Source: CAYMKL01 sp964390805 (GTDB lineage Bacteria; Chloroflexota; Anaerolineae; VGOG01). Taken from it: a stretch of DNA of 64,000 nt. The number at the start of each line of letters is the position of its first letter. Positions within the stretch are counted from its first letter, which is position 1. The DNA lies in the NCBI GenBank assembly GCA_964390805.1, contig CAYMKL010000023.1:3542-67541 (forward strand), given 5' to 3'. Of this stretch, positions 41,934 through 50,706 are shown piece after piece. The notes beneath the pieces were generated by a model. It was not told the origin of the DNA. It made no database searches and saw only the letters and a program-made list of their open reading frames with translations. A program made the position numbers and the translations under genes.

Positions 41934-42281
41934 CTAGAGGCCCTGCCTGATTCCATCCAGCCTGGCCTTGGCATCCGGCACGAAGCCGAAGAAGCCTTCG
42001 ATCCTCTCGCAGCCATAGTCGTCGCAGTGGGCGCAGTTGAGGACGCCCCGCGCCATGCCACAGGCGCGGATGTCGCAGTCATACCAGTGACCGCACTTGC
42101 GTTCACCTTCGGTCACGCAACCGTCGCATATAACGGACTCGACGGTGATGTCGGGCACGTTATACTCCTCCCGCCATTGCGCGGCCACCTGCTCCAGTGC
42201 GGCAGGGTCGTCGGCCTGGGTGGCGATGTAGGCCGGGCAGTCGCTGCACACCAGTCCACAGTAAGCGATGATCTTGTCCAT
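41934..42281 (-). CDS. DUF3795 protein, copy 2 of 5
   Basis: A 115-residue Cys-rich protein: IAYCGLVCSDCPAYIATQAD, VICDGCV, CGHWYDCDIRAC, CAHCDDYGCERIEGFF. It is the canonical short DUF3795 architecture with likely metal or cluster binding. GGAAAGGAGAG precedes the ATG. Next to it at 42312 is a tandem paralogue with the same start (NKMIAYCGLVCTDC). Confidence 0.85.
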   Translation of the reverse strand: MDKIIAYCGLVCSDCPAYIATQADDPAALEQVAAQWREEYNVPDITVESVICDGCVTEGERKCGHWYDCDIRACGMARGVLNCAHCDDYGCERIEGFFGFVPDAKARLDGIRQGL

Positions 42282-42311
42282 TGGATTCTCTCCTTTCCAG
42301 TTTTTTGTTTT

Positions 42312-42677
42312 TTATGCCGCCAGGCCGGCGCGGATGCCATCTAGGGTGGCGCGGGCGTGGGGCGCCATGCCAAAGAAAGCTTCGAGCTTTACGCACCCGC
42401 CGTGGCGGGCGTAGTCAGCGCAGTAGGCGCAATTGGCGACGCCTCGTTCCATGCCACAGGCGCGGACATGGCATTCGAAGCAATATCCGCACAATCGCTC
42501 GCTGTTCGACAGGCAGCCGTCGCACATGGCGGATTCGACAGTGAGGTCCGGATTGTTGAACTGTTCCCGCGCTCGCGCCGCCATCTGCTCCAGCGCAGCC
42601 AGGTCATTCGCCTGGGTAGCGACGTAGGCTTCGCAGTCGGTGCACACCAGGCCACAATAGGCGATCATCTTGTTCAC
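42312..42677 (-). CDS. DUF3795 protein, copy 3 of 5
   Basis: A 121-residue tandem paralogue of 41934-42281, sharing MIAYCGLVCTDCEAYVATQA, CDGCLSN and CAYCADYARHGGCVKLEAFF. The spacing between the last Cys pair is 5 residues longer. AAAGGAGAG precedes the ATG. Function unknown; the tandem arrangement implies a local duplication. Confidence 0.85.
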   Translation of the reverse strand: MNKMIAYCGLVCTDCEAYVATQANDLAALEQMAARAREQFNNPDLTVESAMCDGCLSNSERLCGYCFECHVRACGMERGVANCAYCADYARHGGCVKLEAFFGMAPHARATLDGIRAGLAA

Positions 42678-42717
42678 TAGATTCTCTCCTTTTTTGGGGG
42701 AATTTGTTGTTTGGGAG

Positions 42718-42943
42718 CTAGTAGAACCCCAAGGACTCTAGGGCTTCCAGGATTGGCTCCCTGGTTTTCAACACCGGTGCGCCAGGTCGGTACTGGCCTT
42801 CTTCTCCTAGCAACACCACCGACATTTCAGAATGGCGGCCGGTGATGGGGAACAACATCTGCGTCCAAATAGTAAGATAGCAGGACAAGACCAACGAGGA
42901 GGAACAGCAGTTGGGCTGTGTTGGTCTTGGAAGAGCGACTCAT
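42718..42943 (-). other. Two tiny overlapping frames, possible microproteins or a relic
   Basis: 42827-42943 encodes 38 residues with one membrane helix (NTAQLLFLLVGLVLLSYYLD). One base after its stop, 42718-42825 encodes 35 residues (MSVVLLGEEGQYRPG, then EPILEALESLGFY). AGGTGTGAG precedes the first ATG. They could be two coupled microproteins or pieces of one frameshifted gene. The rest of 42678-43076 shows nothing I can support. Confidence 0.3.
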
Positions 42944-43076
42944 CTCACACCTCTTGCCTGAATGCGGCCTATGGTTCAGAGCTCGTCAGGGAGCAAACCG
43001 CCTGCCCCTTGCTCTGAGCCTCACATTGTTGAGGAACTATACCGTGATGACGTGGAAATGTCAAGACTGCCTTCTG

Positions 43077-44060
43077 TTACGCAGTGATTCTCCTGACCAC
43101 CCGCAGCACCAGGAAGGTGAGCCAGGGTGAGGGGTTCTTCTTGTCGGCGAAGGACCAGCCCTTCCAAGCGCGATACATTGAGGTGGCGGTGTAGCACCCT
43201 TCCTCGTCCGCTTGTGCAGTGATTGTCTCCACCATCTCCCGAAAGCGAGGGTCGGCGTGGACGAAGGGGAAGCGGCTGAGCACGTCCACCACGTGCAGGA
43301 TGTCGTACCACACGAAGGGGTACTTGAGCTTGCGGAAATCGGTGCCAATGCCGAATAGGTAGAGCTTGCGCCCGGTCTGGTGCTCCCAGTGCCAAAGGAG
43401 CATCTCGGCGCCGGTGCGCGTGGCCGGGCTGTCGAGCAGTTCTGGCACTTGAGACAGTGCCTTCAGCGCGTAGACGTTGACGATGGGGCAGGGGTCGGCC
43501 TTGCGGCCTGGCCCCCTGAATATCTTGCCCGCCTCCGACGCAGCCGCCTTGCAGCGCCATCCGTTGTCGTCTACCAGGCCGACCAGGTGATCTAGCGCGC
43601 GTTGAACGTCGACATCATCGCCCAGGCCCATCGCCAGCAGTGCGTATAGCAAGGTCGGTGCATCGCAGAGCATCCACGTCCACGTGTCCTCGCCTGTCCC
43701 TCCGCGTGATTGGGGGATGTTCATCGGGATTTGAAAAGCCCCCTCCGGCGACTGGTGGGCCATCACAGCCTCGATGCCGCTGGCCATTTTCGGATCGTCG
43801 GCTCGCACGCCGAAGTCGGCCAGGGTGCTGAACTTGTAGAGGGGGTGCTTGGCGTCGTTGTGTCGCTTGAGGGCGTAGCCGGGCCAGGCGGCGGCCTCGG
43901 CCATCATCTCCCGTACCTGAGGATGGCCCAGCATCTCAGCGCGCGTGGCCTGCACCTCGGGGTCATCCACAGGCCGGTCGAGCAGGTCCACCAGTGTGCG
44001 GTGGCGAGTCCAGGGCTCGTCCGATTCCAGCAGCCATTGCATCACATCAGTTGTTGTCAT
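43077..44060 (-). CDS. Alpha/alpha-toroid (terpenoid-cyclase-like) protein
   Basis: A 327-residue soluble protein with repeated helix pairs of the prenyltransferase/squalene-cyclase-like toroid type: HQSPEGAFQIP and DDNGWRCKAAAS resemble the QW-type repeats, and CDAPTLLYALLAMGLGDD the helices between. No DXDD acid motif of a true cyclase is seen, so it is probably a binding or structural member. GGAGGTGAA precedes the ATG, which overlaps the stop of a 26-residue frame. Confidence 0.7.
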   Translation of the reverse strand: MTTTDVMQWLLESDEPWTRHRTLVDLLDRPVDDPEVQATRAEMLGHPQVREMMAEAAAWPGYALKRHNDAKHPLYKFSTLADFGVRADDPKMASGIEAVMAHQSPEGAFQIPMNIPQSRGGTGEDTWTWMLCDAPTLLYALLAMGLGDDVDVQRALDHLVGLVDDNGWRCKAAASEAGKIFRGPGRKADPCPIVNVYALKALSQVPELLDSPATRTGAEMLLWHWEHQTGRKLYLFGIGTDFRKLKYPFVWYDILHVVDVLSRFPFVHADPRFREMVETITAQADEEGCYTATSMYRAWKGWSFADKKNPSPWLTFLVLRVVRRITA

Positions 44061-44137
44061 TTCACCTCCAGTTTCATCTTCACTCTTCCTACGTCGAGCA
44101 TCTCCAACAGATCCTTGATGTGCTCCGTCCTATCCAT
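44057..44137 (-). other. 26-residue frame coupled to the toroid gene
   Basis: ATG with AGGAGCAGGTCC upstream; MDRTEHIKDLLEMLDVGRVK, then MKLEVK, with the TGA overlapping the next ATG (ATGA). It could be a leader peptide that couples translation, or the end of a lost gene. Confidence 0.4.
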
Positions 44138-44147
44138 GGACCTGCTC

Positions 44148-45080
44148 CTAACTCCAGGCACTTGCAGATGGACTCAGCTCAAACAGAGACATCTGTCTCA
44201 CCCGCGGCCCCGTTCCCTGGGGCCATTGGACGTCGTGCCCAACTCCGTACTTTTCCTGCAAGAGCCGGACCCTCTCGTGGACCTCTCGTGAATACTCTCT
44301 GGGAGCACTCCACCCCCCGTAGAGTCGGAGGTATTTGGGGTACAGATCAGGGAACTGTTGTCTCAGGAAAGGAAAAAACCGCTGGCGGGCGCTAGACTTC
44401 AGGCTCAGGACACCGGCCACGAAAAAGTCAACGTCACACTCGGCAGCGGTGCGCACCAGGTCTTCGAGACTGGGCTGGTCGTCGGTCAGATAGGGGAAGA
44501 TGGGCGTGGCAAGCAGGCCGGTCTTCACCCCGGCTTCCTTCAGCTTCTTGAGCACGGCTACCCTTCGGTTGGCAGGAGCAGAGAAGGGCTCCAACTGTCT
44601 CCTGAGACCTTCGTCCAGGGTGGTGATGGTGACGGCAACGCAGCAAAAGGCCGTCTCTGCGAGGCGGGATAGGATGTCCAGATCGCGCAGGATCAGATCT
44701 GACTTTGTGCCCAAAATCGTTGGGTTTCGGTGTCTCAGCATGACCTCCAGCACCTGCCGCGTCAGGCCGAACTTCTTCTCCGCTGGCTGATAAGGATCGG
44801 AGACCCCGCTCAGATTGACCAACTCCCTCGCCCATTTGGGGCTGGCAAGCTCACGGTCCAGCACCTCCGGAGCGTTCACCTTGACCATGATTCTCTGCTC
44901 GAAATCGCAGGGGTCACGGTAGCCGAGATACTCGTGGGAATAGCGGGCGAAGCAATAGGGGCAGGAGTGAGCACAGCCCCGATAGATGTTGGCATCCCAG
45001 TGGTAGGGCAGATAGCCGGTATCGTGGTGATGCAAGAGGGTCTTGCACTCGATCAGTTGGAATTCTGTTGACACGTTCAC
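44148..45080 (-). CDS. Spore-photolyase-like radical SAM protein, copy 2
   Basis: A 310-residue SPL-family protein. LIECKTLLHHHDTGYLPYHW precedes the cluster motif CAHSCPYC (Cys36, Cys40, Cys43). LSGVSDPYQPAEKKFGLTRQ and LGTKSDLILRDLDIL parallel copy 1. It ends in QMSLFEL. The start overlaps the stop of the HEAT-repeat gene (ATGA), so the two are cotranslated. Reaction unknown. Confidence 0.82.
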   Translation of the reverse strand: MNVSTEFQLIECKTLLHHHDTGYLPYHWDANIYRGCAHSCPYCFARYSHEYLGYRDPCDFEQRIMVKVNAPEVLDRELASPKWARELVNLSGVSDPYQPAEKKFGLTRQVLEVMLRHRNPTILGTKSDLILRDLDILSRLAETAFCCVAVTITTLDEGLRRQLEPFSAPANRRVAVLKKLKEAGVKTGLLATPIFPYLTDDQPSLEDLVRTAAECDVDFFVAGVLSLKSSARQRFFPFLRQQFPDLYPKYLRLYGGWSAPREYSREVHERVRLLQEKYGVGHDVQWPQGTGPRVRQMSLFELSPSASAWS

Positions 45081-45700
45081 CCTTGACGCACAAGCTTTTG
45101 AGCCAACCGCCGCACGTTAGCTCGGTAGTGATCCAGGCACCTCTCGGCTGCGGCTCGTATTTCCACTCCCAGTCCCGGTTCCACTTCCAACAGTTTGCTC
45201 ATGGCTTCCAGCGCTAGCTTGGCGTGCTTGCCTTCCCTCGCTTCTAGCGCCCGCAACAGGTCGGGGAACACCTGCCGCGCTGCCTTCGGGCCGCTGCGAC
45301 CGTATTCGCCCAGGGCCAGCACCGCGCAGTCGCGGACGATGACGCTTTTGTCCCTCTCGATTTTGGCCACCAGGTCGGGCAGCAGGGGCGCAACCTGCTC
45401 CGGCGCCAGGGATGCCACCAGTGCCAGGGCGTGGGTGGACTCCCAGCGCACCCGGGTGTTCCTGTGTCCGATGAGGGGGACGATGCGGGCCACATAGGGT
45501 ACGACCAGCGACGGGTTCTCCTTGGCTACCTCGGTGAATACTTCGGCGCAGTCGGCCACCAGTCTGCGGTCGTCCCATTCCAGTCCCACCGCTACCTCGT
45601 CCAGCATCTCGGGGCGCTCCAGGGCCTCACGGGCCACGGCCTTGTTGGAGCCCTCGCTACGGTCGCCTGCGACCGACGACAGCCGTTCCAGAACGCTCAT
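45077..45700 (-). CDS. HEAT-repeat protein
   Basis: A 207-residue all-helical protein with about five HEAT/PBS-lyase-like repeats, for example VRWESTHALALVASLAPEQV and IVRDCAVLALGEYGRSGP. It has no catalytic residues; it is likely a protein-binding scaffold. It is upstream of and overlaps the radical SAM gene, which may be its partner. The start at 45700 has AGAGAGGTGAACCG upstream. Confidence 0.8.
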   Translation of the reverse strand: MSVLERLSSVAGDRSEGSNKAVAREALERPEMLDEVAVGLEWDDRRLVADCAEVFTEVAKENPSLVVPYVARIVPLIGHRNTRVRWESTHALALVASLAPEQVAPLLPDLVAKIERDKSVIVRDCAVLALGEYGRSGPKAARQVFPDLLRALEAREGKHAKLALEAMSKLLEVEPGLGVEIRAAAERCLDHYRANVRRLAQKLVRQG

Positions 45701-45795
45701 CGGTTCACCTCTCTCACTTGATGCACCTACTTTCTACGGCTGGCCTTCGGATAGCAGCCACTCCGTAGAGTCGGCTCTGAGGACACCCTGCCAAC

Positions 45796-46572
45796 TCACT
45801 GTGCTTGCTTCTCCAGGAGCTTCCGGAACGCCTTCTCGCTGACCCAGTGATAGGTCAACAGCTTCCCGTTGTGTACGACATTGAACACGCCGTATGGCGA
45901 CGGTGCAGATTCCTGCACTTCCTGGCAGTTCTTCAGTTCGATCACCTGGCTCTGTATGCCCATGTCAGCGGCGGTTTCCTGGAACATCTGTGATACGCTC
46001 TCAATATAGGGACATTGGTCCGAGCGGATGATGGTCAGCCCAGGGCCGAAGCGCCTGAGCCTATCTTCCCAGTCTGTGGGAAAGGAGGGAAGGGGGGCAT
46101 CTCCCAACCTTTTCACCAGGAGTGAAAAGGAAGGTGGCGCTTGGTCCACGGACTCGAATCCATTCTTGAGGAGCAGCTTTTTCCCGGCCAGCCAGTGGTC
46201 GCTGCTCGTCACCATGGCGACGCCGTGCTTTCCCATCTCCCGGGCATCTTCGACGCACTCGTTCAGCAGCCACGAACCGTATCCCTTCTTCTTGCCCTTG
46301 CCGACGACCCAGATGCAGTGGGCGAGCAAGTAGCCCTCGGCCTCCACCGCGCGCCATGCGAACTCGCCGGGGATGTACTCGACAAACCCGACGGTCCGCT
46401 TCCCCTCGTGGACGATCTTGATCTTCAAGCCCTCTGAGAACCGCTGTTCTAGCCAATCCAGTTTCTGGCGATACCCTTCTGACTTCGGTTTACTCTTGTA
46501 GCAGAAGAACCCGTGTTGGGCAACGTTGGTGGCGTCAACAGTGATGATTCTTACGGCATCAGTTTGACTCAT
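45796..46572 (-). CDS. GNAT acetyltransferase with YoaP-like C-terminal domain
   Basis: A 258-residue protein. The N-terminal GNAT domain shows GYLLAHCIWVVGKGKKKGYG, the acetyl-CoA-binding pyrophosphate loop. The C-terminal part (about 160-258) has IIRSDQCPYIESV and a thioredoxin-like layout, as in YoaP-type proteins. Its 5' end is partly duplicated at 52676-52716. Substrate unknown. Confidence 0.78.
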   Translation of the reverse strand: MSQTDAVRIITVDATNVAQHGFFCYKSKPKSEGYRQKLDWLEQRFSEGLKIKIVHEGKRTVGFVEYIPGEFAWRAVEAEGYLLAHCIWVVGKGKKKGYGSWLLNECVEDAREMGKHGVAMVTSSDHWLAGKKLLLKNGFESVDQAPPSFSLLVKRLGDAPLPSFPTDWEDRLRRFGPGLTIIRSDQCPYIESVSQMFQETAADMGIQSQVIELKNCQEVQESAPSPYGVFNVVHNGKLLTYHWVSEKAFRKLLEKQAQ

Positions 46573-46647
46573 CTTTGCCCCCTTTTGGATTAGGAGAGAT
46601 GGCCGCTTGCGCGACGCCGCCGGGCATCACGCAAGTGGCCTATCCCG

Positions 46648-47109
46648 CTATGACGCTTTCTGGATGGGGACGTAGACATCCATCTTCGAGCTCGGGTCCT
46701 TGGGGTCGAAGCTCTCGTCGTACAGTTCGAATTCCGGGCCGGCAGCACGCTGGTAGCCAGACCGGGGCAGCCAGGTGTGGTAGGCATACTGGTACGTCTC
46801 GCCCAGGGTTGGCAAGGTGCAGGTGAAGACAGCGTACTTCCCTCCCGGTATGTCCCAACTTACCATGCCCTCAGGAATCTCCGCGGTGCTGCCCACCTCG
46901 AACCCGGCAATGTAGTCAAACTCACCGCTGCTCTCGTCGAAGTTGTCGCAGACACCGTAGGCGACGTGTGGGTCCACTATATGCTTGATCTCAGGAACCC
47001 TCGGCCCGAACTGTTCCCACATCTGGGGGATTTCGTTGTTCTCGTTCTTGCCGTGGTACTTCATGCCCACAACGGTGAATGCCGCTCTTGTGACAATCTT
47101 TGGTTCCAT
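46648..47109 (-). CDS. GyrI-like effector-binding-domain protein
   Basis: A 153-residue single-domain protein of the GyrI/AraC effector-binding (SHS2) fold: VVGMKYHGKNENNEIPQMWE, FDYIAGFEV, IPGGKYAVFTC, FELYDESFDP, DVYVPI. Such stand-alone domains bind cationic small molecules or hydrolyse certain cyclopropyl drugs. The start is ATG 47109 with GGAGGATAGCA upstream. Confidence 0.82.
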   Translation of the reverse strand: MEPKIVTRAAFTVVGMKYHGKNENNEIPQMWEQFGPRVPEIKHIVDPHVAYGVCDNFDESSGEFDYIAGFEVGSTAEIPEGMVSWDIPGGKYAVFTCTLPTLGETYQYAYHTWLPRSGYQRAAGPEFELYDESFDPKDPSSKMDVYVPIQKAS

Positions 47110-47182
47110 TGCTATCCTCCTTGTTTTGTGATTTGAGTTTGCTCTTGGGCAACTCAATGTTGGTTGTTGATCAGTGTTATCC

Positions 47183-48391
47183 TCAGCTCTTGGTTTCCCG
47201 GCACCAGTCCGGCGATTTGTCTTGCAAGCTGTCTATCATGTCGGTGATGAGTGACACGACCTCGCCCAGCTTGGCCGGACTGATCCACTCGATGGTGTCG
47301 GTGGGGAGGTGTTCGTTGGCAACAGGGCCGACGGAACTGATCGGGATGCACGGCACGCCCTGGAAGAAAAAGGCGGTGTGATCGCTCGCGTACCAGGGTT
47401 CGACCCGGACGACGCCGGGGTACCTTTTCATCAGAGCGAAAACCTGGTCGCGCAGCGCCTGCGAGCCCCCCATAACCGTGACGGTGTGCATACCCAGGAA
47501 ATGCCCGACGCCGTCCACGTTGATCACGGCCAGGACCTGCTCCAGCGTATCCCCTCGCCGGCGCAGGTATTCGGCATCACCCAAGCCACCGCTCTCCTCG
47601 CCGTTTACGGCCAGCCACTCTAGGCTGGCTGCCAGCTCCCTCTGGGCCAGCCGCTCGGCCAGGGCCAACAGGACGGCAACACCGGCACCGTTGTCATTGG
47701 CTCCCGGTGTACCGGCCTGGGTGTCCAGATGGGCCAGCAACATGATGCGCTCCGGTCGGCGGCCGGTCTTTCGGGCATTGACGCTGGCAAAACGGCTCGG
47801 GACCTGGCTGCTCTCGATCCGCAGGTGCAGAGGCCGATCGCCGTGGCGCAGCAACGTCAGCCCGGCCTCCGCCGGGACAGTCACCGAGGGGATGGCGAAT
47901 TCCCAGTCACAGATCAGCCGCTCCAGGTTGCCCACCTGCGGATTGATTGCGAGGAGCGCAGCCGGCCCCTTCTCTTCCAGCAGACGCACGATCTTCTGGT
48001 GCTCCTCGGGAAAGTAAAAGGCGCTCCTGGGTCCGATGCCGTGTCCCTTTGTCAGGTCGCCGTACAGGACACCGACCCGGTCCGCCAGCTCAGCCGCCTC
48101 CAGCTCGGCCACCGTCCCCAGGGCCACAGCCGTGGCGACTACATCACAGGGCGGCGACCAGGTGTTGGCAAACGCGGGCAGCTTCTCCCCACCGACCTGC
48201 AGTTGCGTCTCGATCTCCTCCCAGAGGGGGCAGAGGAACTCCTGCATCTCCACCTCCAGGCCAGTGGCCTCGAAGGCGCGCCGGATGTAATCAGCCGCAG
48301 CCTGGTTCTCCTTTGAGCCGACCGGCCGAGGGCCGATCCCCACACAGAGGTGCTCAAGGTGCTTCATCGCCGCTGTTTCTACGTTGTGCAC
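47183..48391 (-). CDS. M28-family zinc peptidase
   Basis: A 402-residue metallopeptidase. Ligands are visible in AHLDTQAGTPGANDNGAG (His and Asp), NGEESGG (catalytic Glu pair) and INVDGVG, with YASDHTAFF providing the last His. No signal peptide, so it is likely cytosolic. The GTG start at 48391 has GGAGAGGACACA upstream and overlaps the DUF3795 gene by 13 bases; ATG at 48367 is an alternative. Confidence 0.85.
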   Translation of the reverse strand: MHNVETAAMKHLEHLCVGIGPRPVGSKENQAAADYIRRAFEATGLEVEMQEFLCPLWEEIETQLQVGGEKLPAFANTWSPPCDVVATAVALGTVAELEAAELADRVGVLYGDLTKGHGIGPRSAFYFPEEHQKIVRLLEEKGPAALLAINPQVGNLERLICDWEFAIPSVTVPAEAGLTLLRHGDRPLHLRIESSQVPSRFASVNARKTGRRPERIMLLAHLDTQAGTPGANDNGAGVAVLLALAERLAQRELAASLEWLAVNGEESGGLGDAEYLRRRGDTLEQVLAVINVDGVGHFLGMHTVTVMGGSQALRDQVFALMKRYPGVVRVEPWYASDHTAFFFQGVPCIPISSVGPVANEHLPTDTIEWISPAKLGEVVSLITDMIDSLQDKSPDWCRETKS

Positions 48392-48708
48392 TGTGTCCTC
48401 TCCTTCCCGGCCATAATCTGTTCGAACATTCTTCTTCTCAGTTCGTCATAGCCAGGCTGTGCGTAGAACTCCTGCATCCTGACGCACTCCTCAAACTGAC
48501 CACATTCTCCACAAAACAATATCCCTTTCTCCTCACAACACGTTCTAATTGGACAATCCCTGCCCTTTGGGTAGTCCGGGGGCAGCCAGCAACAGCGATA
48601 GTTGTTCTCAGGGTTCACCAATCCGCCCTCATCCCCTGCTAGAAAACGCTGGTATGCATCGCACTTGCTACAGTCCACCCCACAGAAGCGAATGGGTCTT
48701 TTCAGCAT
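48379..48708 (-). CDS. DUF3795 protein, copy 4 of 5
   Basis: A 109-residue Cys-rich protein: IRFCGVDCSKCDAYQRFLAG, CPIRTCCEEKG, LFCGECGQFEEC. It includes the helix FYAQPGYDELRRRMFEQ at the C-terminus. The start overlaps the C45 gene stop (TGATG) and its end overlaps the M28 gene, so the three form one operon. Confidence 0.82.
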   Translation of the reverse strand: MLKRPIRFCGVDCSKCDAYQRFLAGDEGGLVNPENNYRCCWLPPDYPKGRDCPIRTCCEEKGILFCGECGQFEECVRMQEFYAQPGYDELRRRMFEQIMAGKERTQCTT

Positions 48709-49694
48709 CAGAAACTGACCATTCGATACTCCGCCTGGCAGGGATAACCTGCCGCGATATCCAGTTGCCGCTCGCCCGGCCGCCCGACGACCGACCAGAT
48801 CGTCCCCATCTTGCGCTCGGGGAAGTGGACACCGTGGGAGCAGACGAAGCCCTCGTGGTCACGAAGAGCCTGCTTCACGTCCTCCACGTCTACCAACTCA
48901 TTGCCCCCAAGCAACTCGCGGAGACGGTTGTAGCGGGGATGAGAATCCGGTGGCACAAAGGCCTCTTTTCCAGCCCATGCCGGACAGACCGTGTGGTTGG
49001 TCATGACCAGTAGCCCATCCTCTGGATAGCGCAACTCGATCCCATCCACAGTTGCTTCCACGACCACCGCCTTGCCGACGCCATCGGCCAGGAGATAGTT
49101 CCGGCTCTGGGCATGAGGAACACCTTGAATGAGCGCCAGGCCCTCGTCCAGCGTGGCGCAGCGATCCAGGATCATGCGCACGATGAGCCAAAAGGTCAGG
49201 CCCGGTTTCAGGCCAGGGAGGAAGGTGGCGGACATTCCTGCAAACAGGCCGGCCTCGTTGAGCCCATCTTCGCGCCCCACCCAGATGTCGCAATCGCCCA
49301 GGCTGGCATAGTGCTCTTCGGGATAGGTGCGATAGGTCGTTGCCGCCTCCTCCGATATGTCGTGGAAGAAGTCGTAGTTCCGGCCGACGATGGCGCGACC
49401 GTCGGCTGTCCGCTCCGGCAGGACCGCCAGCACGCTACAGGCGCGGACCTCTTCGAGATCAAAGGGGGCCGTCAGGGTCAGGGTCATCAAAGCATCATAA
49501 CCTACCTCGGCCGCCTCTGCCAGCCCCCGTATCTCGTCCAACAACTCCGGTGCGTATTGCCCCACGACCTCTTCGCACTGTTTGGCAAAACGGAGCATCG
49601 TTGGGTCCGGCGGGGGAAGGAGCATGCCCTTCAGGGAGCGACCTTGTTGGCGCCCCATCTCTTCATAACTACCACGAACTTCAATCTGATGCAT
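48708..49694 (-). CDS. C45-family autoproteolytic amidase/acyltransferase
   Basis: A 328-residue N-terminal-nucleophile hydrolase related to acyl-CoA:6-aminopenicillanate acyltransferase. The nucleophile is Cys86 in EVRACSVLAV, with GRNYDF, GREDGLNEAGLFAG and TNHTVCPAW typical of the family. Autoprocessing before the Cys is expected. Unlike the lipoprotein at 6778 it has no export signal. The start ATG 49694 follows AAGGAGGTTCATCCA. Confidence 0.85.
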   Translation of the reverse strand: MHQIEVRGSYEEMGRQQGRSLKGMLLPPPDPTMLRFAKQCEEVVGQYAPELLDEIRGLAEAAEVGYDALMTLTLTAPFDLEEVRACSVLAVLPERTADGRAIVGRNYDFFHDISEEAATTYRTYPEEHYASLGDCDIWVGREDGLNEAGLFAGMSATFLPGLKPGLTFWLIVRMILDRCATLDEGLALIQGVPHAQSRNYLLADGVGKAVVVEATVDGIELRYPEDGLLVMTNHTVCPAWAGKEAFVPPDSHPRYNRLRELLGGNELVDVEDVKQALRDHEGFVCSHGVHFPERKMGTIWSVVGRPGERQLDIAAGYPCQAEYRMVSF

Positions 49695-49711
49695 TGGATG
49701 AACCTCCTTGC

Positions 49712-50668
49712 TCAAAGCTCGTTGACGATTCTCTGCAGCGCCTCCAACCCGCCAGCCTCGGCATCTCTGGCCGTTCGCAGAGCGTCTAGTGCCCTGCGAA
49801 TTCGTGCTTGGTCCTTGATATGTCCAGGCTCCATGCCGTGGAAGGGGAACGCCTCTGCGACCGTCTGCAGGTTCTCGTGGACCACCTGATACCGCTCGAT
49901 CGCCTCATCAAACGCGGCCGCTGCTCGCCCTTCCAGGCGTTCCTTCGCTTCTTTCAGGAACAAGACAGCGTAGGCTCGACACTCAGTCCAAACCGCAGTG
50001 TTGTAGGCCGTGCCGTGGGCGTCGGCCATGCCGCTTTCCAGAGCGCGGATCCAGGTGTCGTACCCGGCCAGCCCAGCCTTGTATTCGGGAAATATCCACT
50101 TTGCCGGACTGGTCGCATGCTCCAGGGCAAATGCCAACGCTTCTTGTACGGCCTGAGCATCGTTGGCCGCCTTTCCCGGCTTAACGAGATACACCTCCAG
50201 GACGCCGATCCCGCTGTCCCCCAGCTCTTGCCACGGTTTGGAGCCTTTGCCCTCACTGCAACCCGGTCCGGAAAAGTAGTATCCGGTGTCGTCGTAGCCG
50301 TATATGACATAGTGTTCGGGAATGTCTAGCTCCCAGCCGCAACAGGGAAGGCCTTGGTCAATGGCCGATTTGACACGCTCCCAGGCCAGTTTCTGTTTTT
50401 CGGCAAAGTCATCGGCCGATTTCATGCCGAACACGCCATCAATCTCGTAGCCGATGTTCTTGCCGAGCTTGAATAGCCCCTCCGTGTTCCACGCCGTCGG
50501 CCCGCTGGGGCAAAGCACCTCGTGCACGTTGAGGACAAAGGCATGTCCCGTCGCGCCAAACAGCCAGGCGTCGGAGACATCCAGGCCCAGGTAGTCCAGA
50601 CAGCCCTTGATGCAGCCCAGGTGCGACACCCACCTGGGTACCCATCTCAGATTCTCCAGCTTTTTCAC
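49712..50668 (-). CDS. BtrH-like papain-fold protein, copy 1
   Basis: A 318-residue protein. A Cys near the start (HLGCIKGCLDYLG), a later EHYVIYGYDDTGYYFSG and the YNTAVWTECR helical C-terminus match proteins with a BtrH N-terminal domain, a cysteine-dependent acyltransferase/peptidase fold first known from butirosin synthesis. The actual reaction is unknown. A similarly arranged protein lies at 55018-56160. Confidence 0.65.
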   Translation of the reverse strand: MKKLENLRWVPRWVSHLGCIKGCLDYLGLDVSDAWLFGATGHAFVLNVHEVLCPSGPTAWNTEGLFKLGKNIGYEIDGVFGMKSADDFAEKQKLAWERVKSAIDQGLPCCGWELDIPEHYVIYGYDDTGYYFSGPGCSEGKGSKPWQELGDSGIGVLEVYLVKPGKAANDAQAVQEALAFALEHATSPAKWIFPEYKAGLAGYDTWIRALESGMADAHGTAYNTAVWTECRAYAVLFLKEAKERLEGRAAAAFDEAIERYQVVHENLQTVAEAFPFHGMEPGHIKDQARIRRALDALRTARDAEAGGLEALQRIVNEL

Positions 50669-50706
50669 TTTGGATAACCCTCCTCCCGTGTTTACAATGT
50701 GTGCTA

